Program-made: the position numbers and the translations under genes
DNA from: Cocleimonas sp.
GTDB taxonomy: Bacteria; Pseudomonadota; Gammaproteobacteria; Thiotrichales; Thiotrichaceae
Reading direction: 5' to 3'
Assembly: GCA_023145535.1 (NCBI GenBank)
Contig: JAGLDQ010000034.1
Span: 1-5,033 of the forward strand
Length of the DNA: 5,033 bases
The notes under the pieces: generated by a model
Databases searched by the model: none
Seen by the model: only the letters and a program-made list of their open reading frames with translations
What the model was told of the DNA's origin: nothing
In this document: piece after piece, positions 1 to 5,033 of the stretch
Layout: each line of letters begins with the position of its first letter
Numbering within the stretch: the first letter of the stretch is position 1

Positions 1-359
1 TTAACGGCAAGCTCCAGCGATACGAGGCTCTGATTCCGTATTGCAGTGATGTGATTACCCCGTTTCCCTTGGGTTTAGTGGCTATGTGCCTACAAAAAAC
101 GCAAGGGCAACTCAGCACAGCTTTTCTCAACCCCTCAAACCGTTTGCAGTCAGTTAACATATTCTTTTTTTAAAATTTATATTTCCACTTTCTTTATACC
201 AAGCTAGGGCAAGCGATAGCGCGGCCGTGGGGTGAAAATGCTAACCTCCTGTTTTTAGCAACAAAGAGGAGTTGCTACTCTCTCGAAAAGGGAAAAAATG
301 AATAATTTGTAATTCGTTGAAATGATGGAGTCTCTTGTCTTAAAGGGGTCGCAAAAAAA
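1..359. other. Gene-poor region downstream of tolC, with open frames running off the left edge
   Basis: No gene can be supported in these 359 bases. Two frames are open in the left part. On the + strand the frame starting at base 3 is open from the window edge to a TAA at 171-173 (56 codons). On the - strand an ATG at 160-158 runs open for 53 codons to the window edge. I recognise neither product, they overlap in opposite senses, and neither has a clear ribosome binding site in view. The left 160 bases look richer in G+C than the AT-rich stretch at 160-200, where a T7 run lies at 165-171. Bases 239-277 hold overlapping inverted repeats, listed separately. A second T7 run (353-359 read on the - strand) follows the tolC stop codon directly. 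The region could be the end of a neighbouring gene, a decayed gene, an untranslated repeat or a non-coding RNA; the sequence alone does not decide. Confidence 0.4.
239..277. repeat. Overlapping, mutually exclusive inverted repeats
   Basis: Three pairings share the same bases. TGCTAA (239-244) is the exact complement of TTAGCA (255-260). TAGCAAC (256-262) is the exact complement of GTTGCTA (271-277), with an 8-base loop. AAC-(C)-TCCT (243-250) can pair with AGGAGTT (267-273) with one bulged C. Only some of these can form at once, so an RNA through here could switch between folds. No T tract follows the stems on either strand, so they do not look like a rho-independent terminator. The arms are short and chance is a real alternative. 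The pairing is seen in the sequence; any function is inference. Confidence 0.45.
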
Positions 360-1682
360 CTAACGAGGTTGGCTTAATACATTAGAAAGCCCCTGCAAAT
401 CTTGAATGCGTAGTATCCCCGTGGCTTGTTTGAGCTTTAAGCTATTCAAGAGAAAATCATAACGCGCATTATTATAGTCTCGTTGTGAACGGAAGGTTTC
501 GCGCAAGGATAATAAAACATCCACGGCTGTACGCGTCCCGACTTCAAAGCCTGTTTGTGTTGCTTTGGCGGCTATTTTATTGGATTTAAGCGATTGTTGT
601 AGCGCATTTAGCTGTGCTAGACCTGTTGTTATGGTAAGAAAAGCGGCTCTAGTTTGCTGTACTGCACGGCGTTTTTCGGCTTTCAGTTGATAGCGTGATT
701 GTTGTAATTTATGGCGTGCTTCACGTATTTTAGAGGCGGTGTTTCCGCCAGTGTAGAGTGGAATGTTGACTTGTATACCCACCGCTGCGTCCACTTTGTC
801 CTGATCAAAACTAGATTCTCCATGATTGGAAGTTGCACTGTGACGTGCAAATAAATCAACGCTTGGACTTTTATTGGCGCGAGCAAGGTTAACGTTTTCT
901 TCTGCTATAGAAACCGCATATTTTGCGATTTTCACTCGTTTACTATTCTTGAGTGCGGCTTGAGACCACGCTTTAATCTTATTGGGCTTAGGGGTTAGTA
1001 GGGGAATGCGATGTGCAGCGCCCAACAAATCTTTATAATAATAGCCAGAAATGGCTTTAAGACTTTCTTTGGCTAAGTGTATTTGTTGTACGGCACTAAC
1101 TTCACGAAAACGCGCTAAATCATAACGTGCCTGCGCTTCTTTAACATCGGTAATCGCCGAGCGTTCAGCATCAAAAAAGGCTTTCACCTGCTGGAACTGA
1201 CGCGCAAATGCTTTGCTTTCTAGCTGGGCAAATTTGGCGCTGTCTTTGGCCTTTAGGTAAGCAATATAAGCATCGGCTACCCGAATAATCAGAGTTTGTT
1301 GGTCTTGTACCAGCGAGGCGCGCGCGCTTGAGAGAGTGACATCTGCTTGATTGATTTGTATGTTAATATTTTTTCGATACAAGGGCTGGGTTAGGTTGAG
1401 TGTATAACCCAGATTGAGGAAGGCTGATTTATCATCATGCCGCTGTGCAAAGCGATTCGAAAATTGTGTTGTATAACTGGCATTAGCACTTAAGTTCACC
1501 TGAGGTTTTAAGCCAGAGAGTGCTTGTGTCTTTTTTTCTAATACGGCTCGATAATTAGCTTCCGATGCTTTTATCTGGGCATCATTACGTTGTGCATGGC
1601 GATAAACTTGCATCATACTTTCAGCCAATAAAGGGCTGTTAACAGAGCTGAGAATAATGAAGAGGACAAGCTGTTTTTTCAT
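360..1682 (-). CDS. tolC: TolC family outer membrane efflux/secretion channel protein
   Basis: This 440-residue protein is an outer membrane factor of the TolC family: a trimeric beta-barrel with a periplasmic alpha-helical tunnel that docks with inner-membrane RND, ABC or MFS pumps and type I secretion systems to export drugs and proteins. Residues 1-20 form a Sec signal peptide (MKK, hydrophobic core, cleavage after LLA). The mature part shows the internal duplication of the family: helical segments, then a strand with LTQPLYR (97-103), a second helical half, and a matching strand with VNIPLYTGGNTASKIREA (305-322). VGTRTAVDVL (381-390) and the following helix with ARYDFLLNSLKLKQATG (406-422) are typical of the C-terminal half. 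Length is normal for the family. It lies 14 bases after the methyltransferase gene, probably in one transcript. No clear Shine-Dalgarno precedes the ATG, so translation may depend on coupling to the upstream gene. The pump partner is not in the window. Confidence 0.95.
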   Translation of the reverse strand: MKKQLVLFIILSSVNSPLLAESMMQVYRHAQRNDAQIKASEANYRAVLEKKTQALSGLKPQVNLSANASYTTQFSNRFAQRHDDKSAFLNLGYTLNLTQPLYRKNINIQINQADVTLSSARASLVQDQQTLIIRVADAYIAYLKAKDSAKFAQLESKAFARQFQQVKAFFDAERSAITDVKEAQARYDLARFREVSAVQQIHLAKESLKAISGYYYKDLLGAAHRIPLLTPKPNKIKAWSQAALKNSKRVKIAKYAVSIAEENVNLARANKSPSVDLFARHSATSNHGESSFDQDKVDAAVGIQVNIPLYTGGNTASKIREARHKLQQSRYQLKAEKRRAVQQTRAAFLTITTGLAQLNALQQSLKSNKIAAKATQTGFEVGTRTAVDVLLSLRETFRSQRDYNNARYDFLLNSLKLKQATGILRIQDLQGLSNVLSQPR

Positions 1683-1696
1683 TGGTTATATAGTAT

Positions 1697-2347
1697 TTAA
1701 AATTTAAAGTTAGGCTTTGTCGTTATTCCCTGTAGCGGGTTAAGTTCGGTTGCAAATAAATTATCGCGTCTATATTTTCCATCCGCCTTCACAACCAACA
1801 TGGCGTGTTGTAAAGCACCACTGCCTACAGTGATATAGAGTCGACCATTCGGTGCTAATAATTGTTCAAATAAGGGCAAGTATTCAGGCACTGAACCAGT
1901 GACTGCAATGACATCATAGCGCTTATCTAATGCTAAGCTTTGCAATGCATCGGCTTGTTCGAGAATCACATTAGCAATATTTTGTGTCGCAAGGCGCTGC
2001 TTTGCTGTTGCGATGAAATCCTCATGGATTTCGATCGTAAACACTTCTTTTGCTAAATTCGCCATGCAAGCGGTGAGATAGCCACTGCCTGTACCAATTT
2101 CTAGACAAATATCATCATCTTGTATTGCTAATTCTTGTAATATACGTCCTTCAACGCGTGGATGCATCATTGACTCGCCATGGCCAAGCGGTAATTGAAT
2201 ATCGGCATAAGCAAGTGATTGTTGCGCCTCTGAAACAAAAGCATCACGCGGTAGATCCATCATAACTTGTAATACTGAGTGATCCAAAACATCCCAAGGG
2301 CGAATTTGTTGTTCGATCATATTAAAGCGTGCTTGTTCCATATCCAT
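1697..2347 (-). CDS. Protein-L-isoaspartate O-methyltransferase (PCMT) family protein, SAM-dependent
   Basis: This 216-residue cytoplasmic protein has the Rossmann methyltransferase fold of the PCMT family, whose classic member (Pcm, 208 residues in E. coli) uses S-adenosylmethionine to methylate L-isoaspartyl residues for protein repair. The glycine-rich SAM motif I is at 82-91 (LEIGTGSGYL), an acidic residue for the ribose follows at 106 (TIEI), D133 lies in QADAL, and YDVIAVTGSVPEYLP (144-158) matches the later family motif. The N-terminal start (MDMEQARFNMIEQQIRPWDV) and the region PRDAFVSEA...LPLGHGE also fit. In canonical Pcm the block before motif I reads roughly GQGQTISQP; here it is GHGESMMHP (55-63), so the conserved serine is replaced by Met61. 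True isoaspartate repair is therefore doubtful and the substrate is unknown. The first ATG is chosen because AAGGT lies 8 bases upstream; a second ATG two codons later is less well placed. It is the first gene of the operon with tolC. Confidence 0.88.
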   Translation of the reverse strand: MDMEQARFNMIEQQIRPWDVLDHSVLQVMMDLPRDAFVSEAQQSLAYADIQLPLGHGESMMHPRVEGRILQELAIQDDDICLEIGTGSGYLTACMANLAKEVFTIEIHEDFIATAKQRLATQNIANVILEQADALQSLALDKRYDVIAVTGSVPEYLPLFEQLLAPNGRLYITVGSGALQHAMLVVKADGKYRRDNLFATELNPLQGITTKPNFKF

Positions 2348-2407
2348 AATGAGTTACCTTGATTATTGTCTGTGACAGCCCCGTGCGCCCCAGCGAATTT
2401 GTGCCTT

Positions 2408-2436
2408 AGCCTACGAATTAATGACTATTATGGCAA
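2408..2436 (-). promoter_or_regulatory. Possible weak sigma70 promoter for the methyltransferase-tolC operon
   Basis: Read on the - strand, TTGCCA (2436-2431) and TAGGCT (2413-2408) are separated by exactly 17 bases. The -35 is a reasonable match to TTGACA but the -10 matches TATAAT at only three of six positions. It would start transcription about 50 bases before the methyltransferase ATG. Position and spacing favour it; the poor -10 keeps confidence low. Confidence 0.3.
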
Positions 2437-2442
2437 GTATAA

Positions 2443-2471
2443 TTGATCCTGATTCCTTATACGCTTATTAT
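2443..2471 (+). promoter_or_regulatory. Candidate sigma70 promoter for the PP-loop ATPase gene
   Basis: TTGATC (2443-2448) and TATTAT (2466-2471) are spaced by 17 bases, matching the sigma70 consensus at four and five of six positions. The expected start point near 2478 leaves a leader of about 30 bases. An AAGAG ribosome binding site (2497-2501) lies 8 bases before the ATG at 2510. It sits back to back with the candidate leftward promoter, so the two transcription units may share regulation. Confidence 0.6.
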
Positions 2472-2509
2472 GCACGGCTTTTAAGACCCGTTACAAAAGA
2501 GTAATCATC

Positions 2510-3556
2510 ATGGCAAAACAACGTAAAGCACTTTCCTTAATCTCTGGTGGTTTAGACTCCATGCTGGCAACAAAAGCGATGCTGGAACAGGGAATCCATG
2601 TTGAAGGGGTTAATTTTTTCACTGGTTTTTGTGTTGAAGGGCATACACAGGCGCTGCGTAAAAAGAAAAATAAGAAGCCGAAACGCAATAATTCATTATG
2701 GGTCGCTGACCAGCTCGGTATTAAATTACATATTGTTGATATTGTTGATGAATATAAGGATGTGGTGATTAATCCTAAGCATGGGTATGGCGCGAATTTA
2801 AATCCTTGCCTTGACTGTAAAATCTTTATGGTCAAAAAAGCGCAGCAGTGGATTGAAAAACATGATTTTGATTTTATTTTTACAGGCGAGGTGATCGGTC
2901 AACGTCCTAAATCACAACGTAAAGAAACGATGCCTATCATTTCGGCAGAGTCAGGTGCAAATGACTTATTAGTCCGTCCACTTTGCGCTAAAAACTTGCC
3001 TGCGACTAAACCTGAGCGCGAAGGTTGGATTGATCGTGAGCAATTATTTGATTTTTCAGGGCGTAGCCGCAAGCCGCAAATGGCCTTGGCTGAAAAATGG
3101 AAGATTGATGAATATGCACAACCTGCTGGGGGTTGCTGCTTTCTAACGGATCCTAACTATTCTGACAAACTCAAGGATTTATGGGCGCATCGTGGTGATA
3201 AATATTATGAGCTAGATGATATTATGCTGTTAAAAATAGGCCGTCATTTGCGCCCTAGCGATCATTTCAAAATGATTGTATCGCGAGAAGAAGGGGAAAC
3301 TCGCTTTTTAGAAGGCTATCGCAAGCAGTTTATTTATATTAAAACAGTGAGCCACCCAGGGCCGATGACATTATTGGATGGTGACGATATTTCTGCTGAA
3401 GATATTTATTTGGCTGCATCCATTGCCGCGCGCTATAGCCAAGGGCGTGATGAGGATGAAATGACGGTTTTAATTGGGCAGTTAGGTGAAGAACCGAGAG
3501 AAATGCAGGTCATTCCTAAGAAGGCGGATGAGATAAAGAAAGAGTGGTTGCTTTAA
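2510..3556 (+). CDS. PP-loop ATPase of the ThiI/MnmA-like class, cysteine-rich; likely sulfur-transfer enzyme, reaction unassigned
   Basis: This 348-residue cytoplasmic protein opens with a PP-loop, SGGLDSM (12-18), which binds ATP and adenylates a substrate in tRNA thiolation enzymes such as ThiI, MnmA and TtcA. Family-type blocks follow: NPCLDCKIFM (98-107), FTGEVIGQRPKSQ (124-136), LVRPLCAKNLPAT (154-166), GWIDREQLFDFSGRSRKPQ (172-190) and PAGGCCFLTDP (205-215). These blocks occur in bacterial and archaeal proteins often labelled tRNA 2-thiouridylase or methyltransferase by similarity. Cysteines are at 41, 100, 103, 159, 209 and 210. The CxxC plus the later CC could carry persulfide sulfur or bind an iron-sulfur cluster, as in other PP-loop thiolases; that is inference. 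A lysine-rich stretch at 51-58 could contact RNA. There is no THUMP or rhodanese domain, unlike E. coli ThiI. Residues from about 220 on form a C-terminal domain I cannot assign with confidence. The gene is monocistronic, divergent from the methyltransferase-tolC operon and convergent with the next gene. Confidence 0.85.
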   Translation: MAKQRKALSLISGGLDSMLATKAMLEQGIHVEGVNFFTGFCVEGHTQALRKKKNKKPKRNNSLWVADQLGIKLHIVDIVDEYKDVVINPKHGYGANLNPCLDCKIFMVKKAQQWIEKHDFDFIFTGEVIGQRPKSQRKETMPIISAESGANDLLVRPLCAKNLPATKPEREGWIDREQLFDFSGRSRKPQMALAEKWKIDEYAQPAGGCCFLTDPNYSDKLKDLWAHRGDKYYELDDIMLLKIGRHLRPSDHFKMIVSREEGETRFLEGYRKQFIYIKTVSHPGPMTLLDGDDISAEDIYLAASIAARYSQGRDEDEMTVLIGQLGEEPREMQVIPKKADEIKKEWLL

Positions 3557-3595
3557 AGCCGAATCAGTCGCTCGCTAGGGGAGGGGGCGTTTAGG
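3557..3595. other. Convergent intergenic gap without a clear terminator
   Basis: These 39 bases separate the 3' ends of the rightward PP-loop gene and the leftward hypothetical gene. They include a G-rich stretch (GGGGAGGGGGCG, 3579-3590) but no convincing stem followed by a T tract in either direction. Termination may be rho-dependent, or the two transcripts may overlap at their 3' ends. Confidence 0.4.
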
Positions 3596-4273
3596 TTAAA
3601 CTTCGGACTTCTGCCGATTTTGATTAAACCATTTCAGTGCTTCCAAATGAAATAAGGTTTTTTCACCGTGACTCCCCAGTTGCATCGACAGGCGTTTAAT
3701 CGTGATGTCGCTATTCACTTCAAGGATCGTGCGTTTTTTATGTAAACGATCAAACAAATGCTTTATAAAACGCTCATCTTCAATCAAATTACCTAAATCG
3801 GCACACAGTGTTTCATCCTTCCAGCTACAGATAAACGTGCGATCAACAATATTGTTCACTTCATCTTCAAGATAGCCGTAAATGCGAAAGGGGAGCTTCC
3901 CTTGTATTTTTTTGATGCGTTGTAAGCGATCAGATAAACGCTGTGCTTCTTGGTCTTCCTTATCTTGAATATAGCCTGACATCATCTCTTTTGCCATGAG
4001 TTGCGCATCATAAGAGATGACCCATGCTTTGTTTTGATGATAATCGATTGGGAGAACGGTGATGATATGCCCCGTTTTGTGGTCTTGAATGGCGACAAAA
4101 CACATTTTATTGAGCGGGCTATAGAAAACTTTATGGTGACGATTAGAGCTTGTTTCTTCACCTGTTATCACCACAATGCCATCATCAAGCAGCTCGCACA
4201 ATGTTTTCGCAGACATTAGCAGGCGCTCTTCTATTTTTTCATGTGCATGGTGGGTTAAAACAGCTTTTTTCAT
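3596..4273 (-). CDS. Conserved hypothetical protein with DUF4258/BrnT-like N-terminal region
   Basis: I cannot name this gene. From the ATG it has 225 residues, no signal peptide and no membrane segment, so it is probably cytoplasmic. Residues 6-79 follow the pattern of DUF4258/BrnT-like domains (related to the RelE fold): HHAHEKIEER near the start, a helix ending LLDDGIVV, then strands HHKVFYSP, CFVAIQD and IITVLPIDYH. The remaining 145 residues are helix-rich and charged (DKEDQEAQRLSDRLQRIKK, 104-122), then FRIYGYLEDEV and a C-terminal part ending LFHLEALKWFNQN. This makes it much longer than a BrnT toxin, and no antitoxin gene adjoins it, so a toxin role is not supported. Nucleic-acid or protein binding would be a guess. 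Start choice: ATG at 4273 is preferred; a GTG two codons upstream (4279) is also in frame. Neither has a Shine-Dalgarno, and an in-frame stop at 4343-4345 limits extension. It converges on the PP-loop gene with a 39-base gap. Confidence 0.75.
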   Translation of the reverse strand: MKKAVLTHHAHEKIEERLLMSAKTLCELLDDGIVVITGEETSSNRHHKVFYSPLNKMCFVAIQDHKTGHIITVLPIDYHQNKAWVISYDAQLMAKEMMSGYIQDKEDQEAQRLSDRLQRIKKIQGKLPFRIYGYLEDEVNNIVDRTFICSWKDETLCADLGNLIEDERFIKHLFDRLHKKRTILEVNSDITIKRLSMQLGSHGEKTLFHLEALKWFNQNRQKSEV

Positions 4274-4323
4274 AAGCACAGTAACGTTAAGGAGATCAAC
4301 TAGGATAAAAATTACACATCGGG

Positions 4324-4352
4324 ATACTACGTCATTTAGTGCCTATTTCCAA
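4324..4352 (-). promoter_or_regulatory. Candidate sigma70 promoter for the hypothetical gene
   Basis: On the - strand TTGGAA (4352-4347) and TAGTAT (4329-4324) are spaced by 17 bases; each matches four of six consensus positions. Transcription would start near 4317, about 44 bases before the preferred ATG at 4273. It lies between this gene and the end of the Nudix/ThiE gene, which suggests the hypothetical gene can be transcribed on its own. Confidence 0.4.
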
Positions 4353-4363
4353 TTGCAGAATTG
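4350..4363. repeat. Short inverted repeat overlapping the candidate -35
   Basis: CAATT (4350-4354) and AATTG (4359-4363) are exact complements around the 4-base spacer GCAG. The left arm overlaps the candidate -35 box of the leftward promoter, a position suited to an operator. The arms are only five bases and AT-rich, so chance is likely; no regulator is identified. Confidence 0.25.
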
Positions 4364-4387
4364 TAATGCAACGAATCATCCTAAAAA

Positions 4388-4405
4388 ATACTTATAAGCA
4401 TACTT
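4388..4405. repeat. Direct repeat ATACTT with a palindrome between
   Basis: ATACTT occurs at 4388-4393 and again at 4400-4405, a 12-base period, and CTTATAAG (4391-4398) is a perfect 8-base palindrome overlapping the first copy. It lies just upstream of the candidate promoter for the hypothetical gene. A regulator site is possible but unproven; AT-rich intergenic DNA produces such matches by chance. Confidence 0.25.
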
Positions 4406-4445
4406 GTTTTGTTTATGAAGTGAAGGGGAAAGCGGACTAACGCGC

Positions 4446-5033
4446 TTAATACCATAGCTGAGAGATCGCCGCTATGCCTTGTGCGCCCTTTTTCTTGGCT
4501 GTTTCAGTATCCTTAATCCCCAGTCCTCCTAAGGCATAGACGGGAATATTACTATTTTTGATGTGATCGGCGAACCATTGCCAGCCCTTGCCCATCGCTT
4601 CTGGATGGGATGGGGTTGCTTTGATGGGGGAGAGAAAAATAAAGTCCACGGCGAGTTGCTGTGCTTTTAGTAACTCGTTTTTATTATGACAGGCAGCGGA
4701 GAGTAAATAAGGGGTAGGTCTACGAGTCAGTGCTAATAATTGTGAACTGGTAAGATGTAGCCCATGATGAGCATCGCTAAGTTGAGAGGGCGGTGAGTTT
4801 AATACCAATGAGGCTTTATAGGTGCGACATTGTTTCATTAACCATGTGGCACGTTTGCTATAGGCACTTGGATGGAGTGTTTTTGCTCTAAATTGAATAA
4901 GTGTTATCCCTTGATCCAAACAGCGCAACATTCCTTGACGAAACGCTGTTTCATCGTTGATTTCTGGCGTAATGAGGCAATGCTCAGGCAACGATAGCGC
5001 TTGTAAAATAGGCTTATTGGCCAGTGGAAAGGG
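4446..5033 (-). CDS. Fused Nudix hydrolase / ThiE-like protein, 3' part (partial, 5' end beyond the window)
   Basis: The frame is open to the right edge: 195 residues are visible before the TAA. The first visible residues, PFPLANKPI (1-9), match the tail of MutT-type Nudix domains in proteins that join a MutT-like 8-oxo-dGTP pyrophosphatase to a ThiE-like domain. About 120 N-terminal residues with the Nudix box should lie outside. The ThiE-like TIM barrel begins near HCLITPE (18-24), with IQFRAK (46-51), LVLNSPP (76-82), GLHL (91-94), LSAACHN (111-117), FLSPIKATPSHP (133-144) and ALGGLG (167-172). In true ThiE the third of these reads about NDR and an acidic residue follows the GxHL block; both acidic metal ligands appear replaced here, so thiamine phosphate synthesis is doubtful and a TenI-like or structural role is possible. 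A TTG at 4991 could be read as a start, but it would cut into the linker and has no support. A stand-alone thiE gene is the less likely reading. Confidence 0.85.
   Translation of the reverse strand, partial: PFPLANKPILQALSLPEHCLITPEINDETAFRQGMLRCLDQGITLIQFRAKTLHPSAYSKRATWLMKQCRTYKASLVLNSPPSQLSDAHHGLHLTSSQLLALTRRPTPYLLSAACHNKNELLKAQQLAVDFIFLSPIKATPSHPEAMGKGWQWFADHIKNSNIPVYALGGLGIKDTETAKKKGAQGIAAISQLWY

Noticed and set aside
239..300. Known riboswitch (thiamine or cobalamin) in the left region
   Set aside because: I found none of the conserved core sequences of these riboswitches, and no suitably placed biosynthetic gene follows.
353..384. Possible rho-independent terminator at the tolC end (T7 run after the stop codon, CTAAT/GTTAG pairing)
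   Set aside because: The stem is only five pairs including one G-T, with a 16-base loop, so it is too weak to call.
683..886. - strand 67-codon open frame
   Set aside because: It lies entirely inside tolC in another frame; tolC has full family support.
2732..2749. Tandem 9-base repeat ATTGTTGAT
   Set aside because: Two copies encoding IVD-IVD inside the PP-loop coding sequence; explained by the protein sequence, too short to be a meaningful repeat.
2491..2835. - strand 114-codon open frame
   Set aside because: It is antisense to the start of the PP-loop gene, has a cysteine- and serine-rich unlikely composition and no family resemblance.
3596..4273. Toxin of a BrnT/BrnA-type toxin-antitoxin pair
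   Set aside because: The protein is about twice the length of such toxins and no small antitoxin gene is adjacent on either side.
4001..4397. + strand open frames of 72 and 73 codons
   Set aside because: They are antisense to, or overlap, the conserved hypothetical gene and have no family support.
1..5033. CRISPR array, insertion sequence, tRNA or rRNA
   Set aside because: No regularly spaced repeats, transposase-like frames, terminal inverted repeats or RNA gene cores were seen on either strand.

Overview
The window looks like ordinary chromosome from a gammaproteobacterium of moderately low G+C. The evidence is a type I secretion-style TolC, a Nudix-ThiE fusion layout that is common in gammaproteobacteria, and the closeness of the proteins to gammaproteobacterial families. 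I could not run a search, so a finer placement (for example Thiotrichales- or Methylococcales-like) would be a guess.

Layout from left to right. Positions 1-359 carry no gene I can support. This stretch has an open frame running in from the left edge on the + strand, a competing open frame on the - strand, and a compact set of mutually exclusive inverted repeats at 239-277. Positions 360-2347 form a two-gene - strand operon: a methyltransferase of the protein-L-isoaspartate O-methyltransferase (PCMT) family is transcribed first, then tolC, 14 bases apart. A 162-base divergent intergenic region (2348-2509) holds a good sigma70-type promoter for the rightward gene and a weaker one for the leftward operon. 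Positions 2510-3556 (+) encode a 348-residue PP-loop ATPase of the ThiI/MnmA-like class with a CxxC and further cysteines. It probably handles sulfur chemistry on tRNA or a similar substrate, but its reaction is not assigned. It converges on a - strand conserved hypothetical gene (3596-4273) whose N-terminal part resembles DUF4258/BrnT-like domains. A 172-base gap with a candidate promoter separates this from the last gene (4446-5033, -). That gene is the 3' part of a fused Nudix hydrolase/ThiE-like protein cut by the right edge of the window.

The genes look like housekeeping and conserved-accessory functions: an outer-membrane channel, a SAM-dependent methyltransferase, a sulfur-transfer-like enzyme and a nucleotide-pool or thiamine-related enzyme. 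I see no mobile element, CRISPR array, tRNA or rRNA. No new multi-gene system is convincingly present. The best leads are enzymes that keep a family fold while lacking residues of the named activity (the PCMT-like protein and the ThiE-like domain), the cysteine-rich PP-loop protein, and the unexplained left end.
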